Source: Glandiceps talaboti (lineage: Eukaryota; Hemichordata; Enteropneusta; Spengelidae). Taken from it: a stretch of DNA of 64,000 nucleotides. The DNA is taken from positions 23,694,723 through 23,758,722 of the forward strand of contig NC_135556.1 in assembly GCF_964340395.1 (NCBI RefSeq), written 5' to 3'. Positions 11,036 through 24,008 of this stretch are shown here, one piece after another. The position numbers and the translations under genes were made by a program. Position 1 is the first letter of the stretch; each line of letters opens with the position of its first letter. The notes below the pieces were generated by a model. It made no database searches and was not told where the DNA came from. It worked only from the letters and a program-made list of their open reading frames with translations.

Positions 11036-13634
11036 CTTATGTAAGTAGATAATGTTATTTGTTGCTATATTAATATTAATTGTCAAAAATGTCATCCTGT
11101 CAAGTCCTGAAAAATTAAATAAAAGGCTATAAATCCATTTAATAACTAATAATTATACATTGCTAATTTGATAATGGTTCTTTATACTTATATGATGTTG
11201 ATTTATCTGATGAAACTGTCCTTCTTTGAAATGAGAATTGAACCACGGTGAGTAGTTTGTGATATTTAGTTATATCTCTGATCAGTATTACCATGTATGA
11301 GTCATACAAGGCATGCACTGAATAATAAGTATGTCTTCTACCTAGACAGCTAGTCTGTAGCCTTCATATTTTCCCGCCTAAGAAAATTGTGTAAATTTTT
11401 GCTCCGAAACTGGTTCCCAGACACTAAATTTTGTGTATTATTGAGTGTAATTCAAAGCATTTTAAAGATGGTTGTAAAATATACAAGAACGAGTAGATAT
11501 TTTTTGTCCTTTTTTCTTTCAATGAAATAAGTGAGTATTTGTCAGCAAAAATTCTCAGGTTTACTGTATTATACATTTGATGTACTGATATACTAATGTA
11601 GCATCATATCAACTGTGTTTTTTATGTTCAGGTAAAATCTAACTTCAAAAATTTATATTGAACAGGCATAACCGTCTAAAATATTCAAAATAATCTAAAA
11701 ATAGACTACATGATTTCAAATAGTAATTTTACGATTTCAAAAACATGGTTACATATAGGTAGTATTATTATTTGCCTATTGAAGGGTAACAGTATTTTGA
11801 ATTTAATTAGTCACTCATCGGCCTTCAAAATGATGAATTGGTTGACTAGTTAAAAAAGGAGAGAAACTTGAATATCTCAGGGTTGAGTATTCTACTCTTT
11901 CACATAGGTTATGATGGAGAAAATTGTTGATTGAGTGTTCAAATTTCTTTTAATGCCAGATTAAAAAAAAAACCACCTCAGGGTCATTCAGATATACATA
12001 AAAATGATAAACGAGAAACATTATGAAAATAAATGTGTCCTAAATACTCAGTTGTATTATTCATTTTTATTTTACTTCTCAATTTTAGTTGTACACAGAG
12101 TTCTGTCAGTAGACTAACGTGTGAGTAATCACTCAGAGTGGAAGATTTCTAGCCTTGCAGAGGGAGGAATGCCCACATGAAACGAGAGTCATACGTATAT
12201 ACGTATGATGAAAGCATGAAGGACTTTGTCCAGGGGCTGGTATTTTGTACATTCATGTAGACAAATGGAGCTGAGGTGACCTGATACCAAACAGAATTCA
12301 TATTTTGATATTTATGGATAACAAGATCTGACACGTTTTTGTAACAACACAAATTTCTTTGATGTGTCATTTCTGCACAAAAGATAAAAATGAATAGCAT
12401 GCATATTTGACTGAAATATGTGCACAGCATACATGCACTTTCTAAAGTAAGAGAATTTTCTGGATTTTTGATGTATTCACTATTTGATTAGTTGTGTCTA
12501 AAAGGCAGTGACCAACCTGACCCATTTATTTTACAGAGTTCACCTTTCAGTGAACTTGAACTAGAGGATCTCGAAACATATAGCTAAAGTAAATTGAGAG
12601 ACCAAACTTTAATACATTTGTTAAGCTATGGAGTTCAATGTAATTTTGAAAGAGTAAGTATTTGACTTTGAAAAAAATCAAATTTTGAATTGTTTTGAAC
12701 TTGACCTAGAAAAAGCCAACACAAAAAATCTGATAGAAACCCAATTTTAATTATTCTTATTGTCTACATTGCTGTTAACAAGGATAATAGTGTTGATAAG
12801 AAAAGGGCAATTGCAGTAAATTCTTGCTCAAAAACGCAACTACAGGCCAAGCAATACATGATTCAGGTTACCCCTCTGAAATGGAACCCACTCATCCCTC
12901 AGTTGAAATGGAAGAGTCCAAGATAATACTCTCAGCTATCATGGCTATGTACAACCGTTGTAATTCCATGCCATGGACTAGATGGAGACCATTACATATC
13001 TTCACAACTATTCCATGGATAAAAAAAGTTGCATTTTATTATTCTGCCTGTCCAACAACTTTTATCGCATGAAAGTAAAAATATATTACCATGATGAGAT
13101 TCTAAAATAACTTTTCAGTAACCTGAGTTTCTATTTATCTAAGAGCTAGTCATATTTATATATTGCAAGTTGACAGAATGTGTCCACAGTACAGTAAAGG
13201 GGTCCTGGGAAGAAAATGTTAGATGGAAAAGGAAATTTAAAATGTAATGAGTTTTCAACACCTGTCCTTTTACTTGTCAAATAAATGTCACCATGACAAC
13301 ATGCCATCCAAAATATTTCCTTTTGTTTTCGAAAACAATAAAAAAATGATCAATGAATTTTTTTATAATTGTTTTGATATTTATTTGACAAGTACAAGGT
13401 TAGGAGTTGAACACTGAAATATGCAAAATCTTGAAATCAGCAGTACCATCAATGATTGGCTTACAACATGTATTCCATGAAGAGTGTTACTGGTACATAT
13501 TTGAGCAAAATAAATATGTTGTGTTTTATTGACTGCTACTAAATTTCTTTCATTGCAGTTGTGATGGTCCTACATAAATGTATAGGGAGCAATATGAGCA
13601 TCATTCCTTGGTTGAGAATACACATTACTAGTAG
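11036..13634. other. Gene-less stretch; one 20-bp perfect palindrome
   Basis: No gene recognised. A perfect palindrome (TCATACGTAT followed by its complement) lies at 12189-12208. At 11370-11378 there is a TTTCCCGCC motif in a context resembling the repeats at 53.4-54.1 kb. Frames at 12149-12430 (minus) and 12824-13072 (plus) show no motif. Confidence 0.4.
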
Positions 13635-13893
13635 CCTGTTTACTGCACTTTTGAGATACATCGTTAGCTGGTTGTACCTCCTAGCCCTATAGTCTGTTTA
13701 CTGCACTTTTGAGATACATCGTTAGCTGGTTGTACCTCCTAGCTCTATAACCTGTGTACTGCACTGTTGAGATACATCGTTAGCTGGTTGTACCTCCTAG
13801 CCCTTGCATCCTCCTAGCTCCTGCATCCTCAGCTAGGAGGTATGACCAGCTGATGATGATGTACCTCACTGAACAGCACAATAAATAGGCTAC
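13635..13893. repeat. Three 58-bp tandem units followed by one inverted unit
   Basis: Units start at 13635, 13693 and 13751 with an exact 58-base period (CCTGTTTACTGCAC...TTAGCTGGTTGTACCTCC). After a short CCTAGCTCCTGCATCCTC spacer, 13831-13893 is a diverged reverse complement of the unit, running from GCTAGGAGGTA to AATAGGCTAC. The locus can fold into a hairpin. Confidence 0.85.
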
Positions 13894-16800
13894 ATGAAGA
13901 GATGAGGAAGATACTGAAATCAGGATGATGAGGTCAAAGGTTACCAAATAGGTACATGGGAACTGCACAGAGCAAGAACTTTAAACAAAATTTATATACA
14001 AGTTAAACTCAACAAATCGTCAATGTACTTGCATTGTAACAACATTTTAACATGTGATGTGTAAGACCTTGCCCTTAGTACAAAGTTTTTTTTAGTAGTT
14101 TCTGATGGTTTCTGCCTATCTATACTGGTTGACAATAGGGAATGTCAGTGCCTTTCTGTCATCAATAGAAAGACAGTGCAAGACAGTCACATGACACTTA
14201 AACAGACAGGACAGTCCCTTCAGTATATTAATTGTCTTGCAGCAGTCACACTGAGTATTTTAAACAAACAATTCCAAACTATAAGATCTTTCATTTCCAG
14301 CATACAGAGAGATCACACAGTGGTTCATACAAGTACTGTACTAAAGGTGCAATCATTTCGTGACTCTCAACTTTCTAATCAAATTCCATGCAGATGCTTG
14401 GCAAGGTGTATTTTCATAACTCATAATTGTCTCTCTTTATTTTTCATAAACTGTAAAACTTCCAAATAAAATCATAAAATTGTCATTTATGGCCATTGTA
14501 TTTTTTAACCATCAACTTAGTATTTGATGTCCATGAAATATTCACCATTTTCTATGTACATGTAGAAGAAATTTATCAAAAATGTTATCGTAAGACATGC
14601 AAAGGAGTTTGTTCTGTGTAAATTTATCAAAAATGTTACGATACGATGTGCAAGTGACAATTTGTTTTTTGTAAATTTATCACAATTTTATCATACAACA
14701 TGCAAAGGTTATCGCATGACATGCACATGAGTTTTTTAAAATGTAAAGAAGCGAATTATTTTTTCATAATTCATAAATTAGACTTTTTCTAGGTGTCAAT
14801 GTCAAAGAGGATTGTTATTTCTGTAATTCACAATTTACATTTTTTCTTCTGGAACTATATTTTACTTCCCCCACCTATCCTCTGTGTGACACAAAACATT
14901 GCAGTAGTTACAGTGAAGTAGAAGTATAAACGCTCATAATAAACTGATCTTTGACAGTCTAAAAATGGGGAGATATTAAATATTTGTGTCTAGAGTTTCT
15001 AATTTGCCACTAGTATTATATGTATGTAGACAGTCAGCTGATTCCTAGCTAGACTCCGAGGCTGCCATGGCTTCTTGTAATCTGGGTCAGACAAGCTAAA
15101 TCTAACATCAGGAAGTGTAAAATTTAGATTTGAAAGGACACACAACGCACTGGATTTTAAATGTAAACGCTTGTCAAGAATTTTGTAACTCTGTGACTAA
15201 AAATTGACTGGAAGACAAGTTTTTCTCTTTTATTTTTGCTCTGGGAACTTTTACAATGTACTAGTAGATTAGACAGGATCCAACATATGAGATATGTGAA
15301 TTGAAACAAAGTAAACAAATCTACCGGAAATTATGTAGAAATTTAGAACTTTTTGATTCATATTTTTAACAAGTGAGGCAAAAAGAGACACAAATAATAC
15401 CATTTTTGTCAAAAATTCACTGAAAATTTTTATCACAAATTTGCTGAAATGCAACTATACTTGCCCTCAAAAAAATGCAGAAGAGAAAAAAATGAACTCA
15501 AAACAGTCTTTACACTTGCACTCTGAGTAGAAATATTCAGTTACAGACAAAAGTTATTTCTAGTCTATATAAGCAACTGAACAATCCTCAAAATCTGCCA
15601 AAATGCAAAGTTTTTTTGTCAAAAAAAAAGGTAAAAAAAAAAATCTACAATTGTATCAACAGCCTGTGTGTCATATTGTTCATCAAACTGACATGAATTA
15701 CCGATCTAAAATATGGAGGGAAGTCATCAAAAAATTGACTGATTTTATGTCAAAAATACTGACAGAAAAAAAGTTCACGAAGACCTGAATGTTGTGAGCA
15801 TGCAGTGATCGTGAGTGTATACAAATAAACTACATATGGGCCATGATTTTTGATTGTTTCTACACTCAGTGCAGTGACATTGATACCCTGACAGCAGAGT
15901 AGGAAGAAATAAATTTTGCCAATGAGGCCATTACAGGACAGTATGATAAGACTAGCTATTTTAGGTTTATGTTTAATAGTGTGTATTTCACAGGAATTTC
16001 AGAGGCAAGCAACAACTACTCCGCTAATGGCAGGGGGTGTCTAAAAAAACAAATAAATAAATAATCAAACAAATAAAGGGAATGATTTGTGGTGATTACA
16101 TAAGAATTCTATGAGGATTCTCTTCTTACCCTGCAGCAGATCTGCAGCTCATGAAAACAGTCATGTTGTCATTGTCTTTGAAAGCATAAAACACTAGCCA
16201 AGGTCGTATGGAAAAAGTAGATAAAATTGGAATAGGGGGCATTCACCTTTCTATAAATTACAACTCAACATCACTTCATGACCTTGGCCTTGTTGGCTCT
16301 AAAATTATAGTCAATCTGTCACACGCAATCAGATTTGGAAAGTGTTATGTAGCTTAATCTCTGTCCTTCTTTTAAAAAAATGTAACGGCAAAATGATTCA
16401 CTGTTTTGTAAGATAATCATTGGGGTATATATATTTAGATTGTGGTACTTGCTAGCAGTAAGTGAGAAGCTCCTGGTGTAAACAATACCAGAATACGTTG
16501 GTGGTTTATGTTATCCTATCTCCTGTCTGTTCCAAATTTAGTATATCCTTATTACCTGACTCCTCTCCTCATCTCCTAGCATGGTAAAATGACAGTAACT
16601 GAAACCCACTCAATTAAAAGTTCTCACTATATCAAACTCCAGAAATAAATCATTATTGAGTGCTAGGATTTTACTATAGCTGAACAGAAGTTTAATCATA
16701 TTTGTTTTCTGTTTTAGTTGAGTTACTTTAAAAAAAGATTTCAGGGAAAAAAAATCAAGATAAGATGATATGTATGACAGATAATTATGACTTCAATACT

Positions 16801-17060
16801 GAATCTGATGTCAGTGACCTTTGGGTGCTCAATATACATATATAAGATGCAAATGGATAGCCCAGAGACTTGGCTATCTGACTAGAAAATGTTGTTCACT
16901 ATATATGTTGAGTGAGATGGAGTATAAAAACACATGATCACACAAAGTCTTGGTGTAAAATGGTAGTATTAAAAAGGTGTGGATAAGGCCAAAAAAAATT
17001 GTTGTCTGGTCAGGACAGTTTGTCTAAAGTGGTGTGACAATTTATTTATTTATTTATTTA
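13894..17060. other. Gene-less stretch; nothing recognised apart from one short motif
   Basis: AT-rich sequence with homopolymeric A and T runs. At 16863-16883 there is a 21-base block whose reverse complement recurs exactly at 60422-60442. Frames at 14176-14469 and 15603-15788 are not convincing. Confidence 0.4.
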
Positions 17061-17446
17061 GGCCTAATAAAAAAAAATGTATGATTCCAATTACATTCAA
17101 TTTTAAAATAGGTGGGGTAGGTAGATTTTTTATTTTATTTTTAATATCATATATTTTTTTCTGTGTGAGTGTCTAGTTCAGATTTTCCATTGTTTTCCAA
17201 ATGGTCTCTGTGTTGTTTATTTTCTTCCTATCAGATGTACAGCCATTACAGGTTGAAAGAACAGTTTTATTTTGTCTTTTTAAGTTGATGTCAGTTTCCG
17301 TACCCACTATTTCTTGTGAGACTTCACAATTTTTGCGATTTTATGATTTTTTCTCTCAAATATGTTTTAAAAAAGAGTTTAGGGTCGGCAGTGAAAAGCT
17401 AGGTGGGGTCGGGTAACTGGCACCAAACAATTATTTTTTTTAGGCC
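17061..17446 (+). mobile_element. PIF/Harbinger-like MITE, copy 1
   Basis: A 386-bp element starting GGCCTAATAAAAAAA and ending TTTTTTTTAGGCC, flanked by TTA at 17058-17060 and 17447-17449. The inner parts of the terminal inverted repeats are TGGTTCC-type: ATGATTCCAATTAC on the left, GTAACTGGCACCAAAC on the right. A 3-bp TWA duplication with long AT-rich termini is the mark of Tourist-like elements mobilised by a Harbinger transposase. There is no transposase ORF, so it is non-autonomous. Short frames across it are chance. The left duplication sits in an ATTT repeat, so this TTA alone would be weak; the other copies confirm it. Confidence 0.8.
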
Positions 17447-17765
17447 TTATTTATTTATTTTTTATTCTCAACAAACCTGTCACTCAATCTACTATTTATG
17501 TCTGTCGCTATTCTTTTCATTTTAGAGCAAGTGTGTATGTGGGCAGATATCATTTATTTGTTCATGATTGGCTCTGCAGTTGTCTTCACTGAAGTAGGGA
17601 GGGTTATTTTTGTGTTTCCCCTCGGATCTGCAGACTGCATGGGCTGGACAAACATGAAAAACATGACTGACATGAAGGTATTTAAGTGATGCACACGCTG
17701 ACCAGAAACAATTCTTTTTTTTTTGCCTAACGAGGAGTAATACTAAGTGGGTATGGATAATCTTG
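17447..17765. other. Spacer between MITE copy 1 and the 44/34-bp array
   Basis: About 320 bases with no gene or repeat recognised. A 63-codon frame at 17498-17689 shows no motif. Confidence 0.4.
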
Positions 17766-20700
17766 TTATCTTGTAATGAGGGGGTTGTATTAAAGGGGTA
17801 CTGTCTGATGTTATCTTGTAATGAGGGGTAGTGTTAAAGGGGTACTGCCTGATGTTATCTTGTAATGAGGGGTAGTATTAAAGGGGTACTGTCTGATGTT
17901 ATCTTGTAATGAGGGGTAGTATTAAAGGGGTGTTATCTTGCAATGAGGGGTAGTATTAAAGGGGTGTTATCTTGTAATGAGGGGTAGTATTAAAGGGGGG
18001 CTGTCTGATGTTATCTTGTAATGAGGGGTAGTATTAAAGGGGTACTGCTTGATGTTATCTTGTAATGAGGGGTAGTATTAAAGGGGTGTTATCTTGTAAT
18101 TAGGGGTAGTATTAAAGGGGTGCTGTCTGATGTTATCTTGTAATGAGGGGTAGTATTAAAGGGGTGTTATCTTGTAATGAGGGGTAGTATTAAAGGGGTG
18201 CTGTCTGATGTTATCTTGCAATGAGGGGTAGTATTAAAGGGGTGTTATCTTGTAATTAGGGGTAGTATTAAAGGGGTGCTGTCTGATGTTATCTTGTAAT
18301 GAGGGGTAGTATTAAAGGGGTACTGTCTGATGTTATCTTGTAATGAGGGGTAGTATTAAAGGGGTGCTGTCTGATGTTATCTTGTAATGAGGGGTAGTAT
18401 TAAAGGGGTGCTGTCTGATGTTATCTTGTAATGAGGGGTAGTATTAAAGGGGTACTGTCTGATGTTATCTTGTAATTAGGGGTAGTATTAAAGGGGTGCT
18501 GTCTGATGTTATCTTGTAATGAGGGGTAGTATTAAAGGGGTGCTGTCTGATGTTATCTTGTAATTAGGGGTAGTATTAAAGGGGTGCTGTCTGATGTTAT
18601 CTTGTAATGAGGGGTAGTATTAAAGGGGTGCTGTCTGATGTTATCTTGTAATTAGGGGTAGTATTAAAGGGGTGCTGTCTGATGTTATCTTGTAATGAGG
18701 GGTAGTATTAAAGGGGTGTTATCTTGTAATAAGGGGTAGTATTAAAGGGGTGCTGTCTGATGTTATCTTGTAATGAGGGGTAGTATTAAAGGGGTGTTAT
18801 CTTGCAATGAGGGGTAGTATTAAAGGGGTGTTATCTTGTAATGAGGGGTAGTATTAAAGGGGTGCTGTCTGATGTTATCTTGTAATGAGGGGTAGTATTA
18901 AAGGGGTGCTGTCTGATGTTATCTTGTAATGAGGGGTAGTATTAAAGGGGTGCTGTCTGATGTTATCTTGTAATGAGGGGTAGTATTAAAGGGGTGTTAT
19001 CTTGTAATGAGGGGTAGTATTAAAGGGGTGCTGTCTGATGTTATCTTGTAATGAGGGGTAGTATTAAAGGGGTGCTGTCTGATGTTATCTTGTAATGAGG
19101 GGTAGTATTAAAGGGGTGCTGTCTGATGTTATCTTGTAATGAGGGGTAGTATTAAAGGGGTGCTGTCTGATGTTATCTTGTAATGAGGGGTAGTATTAAA
19201 GGGGTGCTGTCTGATGTTATCTTGTAATGAGGGGTAGTATTAAAGGGGTGTTATCTTGCATTGAGGGGTAGTATTAAAGGGGTGTTATCTTGTAATAAGG
19301 GGTAGTATTAAAGGGGTACTGTCTGATGTTATCTTGTAATGAGGGGTAGTATTAAAGGGGTACTGTCTGATGTTATCTTGTAATGAGGGGTAGTATTAAA
19401 GGGGTGTTATCTTGCAATGAGGGGTAGTATTAAAGGGGTGTTATCTTGTAATGAGGGGTAGTATTAAAGGGGTGCTGTCTGATGTTATCTTGTAATGAGG
19501 GGTAGTATTAAAGGGGTGTTATCTTGTAATGAGGGGTAGTATTAAAGGGGTGCTGTCTGATGTTATCTTGTAATGAGGGGTAGTATTAAAGGGGTGTTAT
19601 CTTGTAATGAGGGGTAGTATTAAAGGGGTGTTATCTTGTAATGAGGGGTAGTATTAAAGGGGTGCTGTCTGATGTTATCTTGTAATGAGGGGTAGTATTA
19701 AAGGGGTGTTATCTTGTAATGAGGGGTAGTATTAAAGGGGTGCTGTCTGATGTTATCTTGCAATGAGGGGTAGTATTAAAGGGGTGTTATCTTGTAATGA
19801 GGGGTAGTATTAAAGGGGTGTTATCTTGTAATGAGGGGTAGTATTAAAGGGGTGCTGTCTGATGTTATCTTGTAATGAGGGGTAGTATTAAAGGGGTGTT
19901 ATCTTGTAATGAGGGGTAGTATTAAAGGGGTGCTGTCTGATGTTATCTTGCAATGAGGGGTAGTATTAAAGGGGTGTTATCTTGTAATGAGGGGTAGTAT
20001 TAAAGGGGTGCTGTCTGATGTTATCTTGTAATGAGGGGTAGTGTTAAAGGAGTACTGTCTGATGTTATCTTGTAATGAGGGGTAGTATTAAAGGGGTGTT
20101 ATCTTGCATTGAGGGGTAGTGTTATAGGGGTACTGTCTGATGTTATCTTGTAATGAGGGATAGTATTAAAGGGGTGTTATCTTGCATTGAGGGATAGTAT
20201 TAAAGGGGTACTGCCTGATGTTATCTTGTAATGAGGGGTAGTATTAAAGGGGTGTTATCTTGCAATGAGGGGTAGTATTAAAGGGGTATTATCTTGTAAT
20301 GAGGGGTAGTATTAAAGGGGTACTGTCTGATGTTATCTTGTAATGAGGAGTAGTGTATAAGGGGTACTGTCTGATGTTATCTTGTAATGAGGGGTAGTAT
20401 TAAAGGGGTGTTATCTTGCATTGAGGGGTAGTGTTAAAGGGGTACTGTCTGATGTTATCTTGTAATGAGGGATAGTATTAAAGGGGTACTGCCTGATGTT
20501 ATCTTGCAATGAGGGGTAGTATTAAAGGAGTGTTATCTTGTAATGAGGGGTAGTATTAAAGGGGTACTGTCTGATGTTATCTTGCAATGAGGGGTAGTAT
20601 TAAAGGGGTGTTATCTTGTAATGAGGGATAGTATTAAAGGGGTACTGCCTGATGTTATCTTGCAATGAGGGGTAGTATTAAAGGGGTGTTATCTTGCATT

Positions 20701-20966
20701 GAGGGGTAGTATTAAAGGGGTACTGTCTGATGTTATCTTGTAATGAGGGGTAGTATTAAAGGGGTACTGTCTGATGTTATCTTGTAATGAGGGGTAGTAT
20801 TAAAGGGGTGTTATCTTGCATTGAGGGGTAGTATTAAAGGGGTGCTGTCTGGTGTTATCTTGCATTGAGGGGTAGTATTAAAGGGGTGTTATATTGCATT
20901 GAGGAGTAGTATTAAAGGGGTACTGTCTGATGTCATCTTGTAATGAGGGGTAGTATTAAAGGGGTA
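17766..20966. repeat. 3.2-kb minisatellite of mixed 44-bp and 34-bp units
   Basis: The long unit is TTATCTTGTAATGAGGGG, then TAGTATTAAAGGGGTG, then CTGTCTGATG (44 bases). The short unit lacks the last 10 bases (34 bases). There are roughly 80 units. Variants cluster: AATTAG units mainly at 18090-18660; TGCATTGAG units mainly from about 20100 to the right end; TACTGTCT versus TGCTGTCT in blocks. Between about 19440 and 20010 long and short units tend to alternate, a higher-order pattern. Neither unit length is a multiple of three and there is no open frame through it. The G-rich strand is the plus strand. Confidence 0.95.
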
Positions 20967-21312
20967 CAGTACAACGATGACGATAACAAAAACAACATGT
21001 CATCATTTTTTATACAAATACAAAATATCCAAGAAACAAAAAAAAACCGTGAGGGTGTAAGTTCACATTTTGATTCACCTTTCATCATTTCTGATCGCTT
21101 TGTTAGCTAAGACCATGGAGGTCAGTCTGGCAAAGGTTGCAAAACAATAGCACATTGTAAATTATCTTGATAGAGCACTTCATCAAAAAAAAATATCAGT
21201 AAATTACCAAATTATGATTACCATGAGATAAAGATAGACAAGGGTCAGTGAGGTATAGGTGACAATAATATATTATAGATACAGATCTACACTTCATTAC
21301 ATATATTACTAA
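20967..21312. other. Spacer between minisatellite and MITE copy 2
   Basis: About 350 bases with no gene or repeat recognised. Confidence 0.5.
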
Positions 21313-21690
21313 GGCCTAACAAAAAAAAATTGTGTGGTTCCGGTTACATTCAATTTTAGAATAGGTGGGGTAGGTAGATTTTATATTTAATTTTTTTTTC
21401 ATATGTGAGTCTCTAGTTCGTGTTTTCCATTGTTTTTCATATCGTCTGTGTGTTATTGGTTTCTTCTCATCAGATGTACAGCCATTACAGATTGGAAGAA
21501 CAGTTTATGTTGTCTTTTTAAGTTGATGTCGGTTTCCGCATCCATTATTCCTTGCGAGACATCACAAGTTTCGCGATTTTTATTATTTTTTTTCTCGAAT
21601 ATGTAAAAAAAAAAAGTTTAGGGTTGGCATGAAAAAACTATAGGTGGGGGTTGGTAACTGAAACCAAACGATTTTTTTTTGTAATAGGCG
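21313..21690 (+). mobile_element. PIF/Harbinger-like MITE, copy 2
   Basis: A 378-bp element, GGCCTAACAAAAAAAAATTG at the left and ...GTAATAGGCG at the right, flanked by TAA at 21310-21312 and 21691-21693. The interior matches copies 1 and 4 along its length, for example the CAGATGTACAGCCATTACAG block. Same orientation as copies 1, 3 and 4. Confidence 0.88.
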
Positions 21691-22018
21691 TAATGCTAAG
21701 ATACTAGATTATGTACATAACTCTGTACGAAGTATACATGATGTCTTGTATATTATGAATAGTATTTGTAAATCATGGGATGAAAGGTACATAGTTTTTA
21801 AAAAACCACCTTTGTACTGGCATTATAGTCCAAAGGAAATAAACATGAAGGGGTTACTAGAACAGGGGTGAAACATACAACATTGGTAACTAAGTTGAAT
21901 ATTCCCACTCTGACCATTGTTTACTGAGCAAAGTGTTCCATTTCTATACATCAAAATAGATCAAAAAGAAGATACACACATGAACTGAAGTAAAATACAT
22001 TGTGTCTGCATGATTACT

Positions 22019-22185
22019 AATCACATTGCAGTAACAAAATTGATCATCACAATTGACCAATCAGATATATTTTTTTGAAAAAGGGAATGGGACTAGTAAC
22101 CAATCACATTGCAGTAACAAAATTGATTATCACAATTGACCAATCAGATATATTTTTTTGAAAAAGGGAATGGGACTAGTAACCA
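22019..22185. repeat. Two tandem 83-bp units carrying CCAAT boxes
   Basis: TCACATTGCAGTAACAAAAT begins at 22021 and again at 22104. The two 83-base units are almost identical through GGGAATGGGACTAGTAACC. CCAAT occurs on the plus strand at 22057, 22100, 22140 and 22183, and in the flank at 22225 and 22258. Confidence 0.9.
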
Positions 22186-22189
22186 ATCA

Positions 22190-23024
22190 GATTGCCAGTA
22201 GTCTCCATAAATGACAAACAACAACCAATCAGAATTCCACTTCTGAAGAAGTGTAAACCAATAACCATTGAACGTTTTAAAATATTATCAATCAGATTCA
22301 AAAAATAGATTTTTAAAAATAATGTTATTTTTAAATATTTGTTTATACATATCTTGACTATTTTTTTCTAATTTGATGTTGCTATACTGTTATAGACAGC
22401 TATAATCATTCAACACTTTAAAACCTGGATGTTACGTTGACCTGTTGCACACATTATTTAGTCAATGATTCCTTATAAAATATGAGCCAAGTTGACCTTA
22501 TCACCTGACATGCATACCCATCTAAGCCAGTCTTGTAATCAGTAAACTTCCAAGGGTGCAATCAGTTAACTCACCCTGCCAGCATTAAAGCCCACCCATG
22601 ACCTCCCCACTAAATGGTTTGATCCATGCATTCTGTATGTTAGATTAATCTATTCATTAACAAGATAGGGAGGGTGGAGTGACATAACACTTGCTGTACA
22701 GTTTCTTGCATGATCACCTGTGATTGTCGTCTTTCGTCGCAACTGTTCCTTTAACAGTAAAATCTCACAAATTTTTTTTTCTGTTTTTTTTCCAGCCATT
22801 AGATTATAAATGTCACAGAGAGCATTGACACTTGTAACGGAAGTAATCATTGATAGCCTTGTGTGACCTGTCATCAGTTCACTTAATCCTATCTGGTAAG
22901 CAATCACTCTTTTGATAGCAGTACTTTGTAAACTTGGACCATTCATCATTCCAACCCAGAGAACCTTAGATACTAACTTAAACACACACCTACATACTGG
23001 TTATTTCATCTGACAGTTACATTT
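22190..23024. other. Gene-less stretch
   Basis: Apart from two further CCAAT boxes at the left end I see nothing I can name. The minus-strand frame 22650-22985 (111 codons) has mixed composition but no motif or family I recognise. Confidence 0.4.
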
Positions 23025-24008
23025 TTCTCTCTAGTATTTATAGAGTTTGTGATCTTACCTCTCTCTAGTATTTATAGAGTTTGTGATCTAACCTCTCTCT
23101 AGAGTTTGTGATCTTACCTCTCTCTAGTATTGATAGAGTTTGTGATCTTACCTCTCTCTAGTATTGATAGAGTTTGTGATCTTACCTATCTCTAGTATTT
23201 ATAGAGTTTGTGATCTTACCTCTCTCTAGTATTTATAGAGTTTGTGATCTTACCTCTCTCTAGTATTTATAGAGTTTGTGATCTTACCTCTCTCTAGTAT
23301 TTATAGAGTTTGTGATCTTACCTCTCTCTAGTATTTATAGAGTTTGTGATCTTACCTCTCTCTAGTATTGATAGAGTTTGTGATCTTACCTCTCTCTAGT
23401 ATTGATAGAGTTTGTGATCTTACCTCTCTCTAGTATTGATAGAGTTTGTGATCTTACCTCTCTCTAGTATTGATAGAGTTTGTGATCTTACCTCTCTCTA
23501 GTATTGATAGAGTTTGTGATCTTACCTCTCTCTAGTATTTATAGAGTTTGTGTATCTTACCTCTCTCTAGTATTTATAGAGTTTGTGTATCTTACCTCTC
23601 TCTAGTATTGATAGAGTTTGTGATCTTACCTCTCTCTAGTATTGATAGAGTTTGTGATCTTACCTCTCTCTAGTATTGATAGAGTTTGTGATCCTACCTC
23701 TCTCTAGTATTTATAGAGTTTGTGATCGTAACCTCTCTCTAGTATTGGTAGAGTTTGTGATCTTACCTCTCTCTAGTATTTATAGAGTTTGTGATCTTAC
23801 CTCTCTCTAGTATTGATAGAGTTTGTGATCTTACCTCTCTCTAGTATTTATAGGGCTTGTGATCTTACCTCTCTCTAGTATTTATAAAGTTTGTGATCTT
23901 ACCTCTCTCTAGTATTGATAGAGTTTGTGATCTTACCTCTCTCTAGTATTTATAGAGTTTGTGATCTTACCTCTCTCTAGTATTTATAGAGTTTGTGATC
24001 TTACCTCT
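23025..24008. repeat. 1-kb minisatellite of 34-bp units
   Basis: About 29 copies of TCTCTCTAGTATTTATAG + AGTTTGTGATCTTACC. One early unit (about 23095) is short of its TATTTATAG part. A T/G variant (TATTTATAG versus TATTGATAG) occurs in runs rather than at random, as expected from unequal exchange or local duplication. Confidence 0.95.

Noticed and set aside
12189-12208. 20-bp perfect palindrome as a regulatory operator
   Set aside because: It is alternating TACGTATA-type sequence in AT-rich DNA and there is no neighbouring gene; recorded only as a palindrome.
16979-17416. Two plus-strand frames of 65 and 71 codons
   Set aside because: Both fall largely in the Harbinger-like MITE copy 1; other copies carry different stops, so there is no conserved coding.
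22650-22985. 111-codon minus-strand frame
   Set aside because: Mixed composition but no motif, no recognisable family and no supporting signals.
17766-24008. CRISPR-like arrays (regular repeats near 34 bases)
   Set aside because: Units are contiguous tandem copies without unique spacers, in a eukaryotic context. They are minisatellites.
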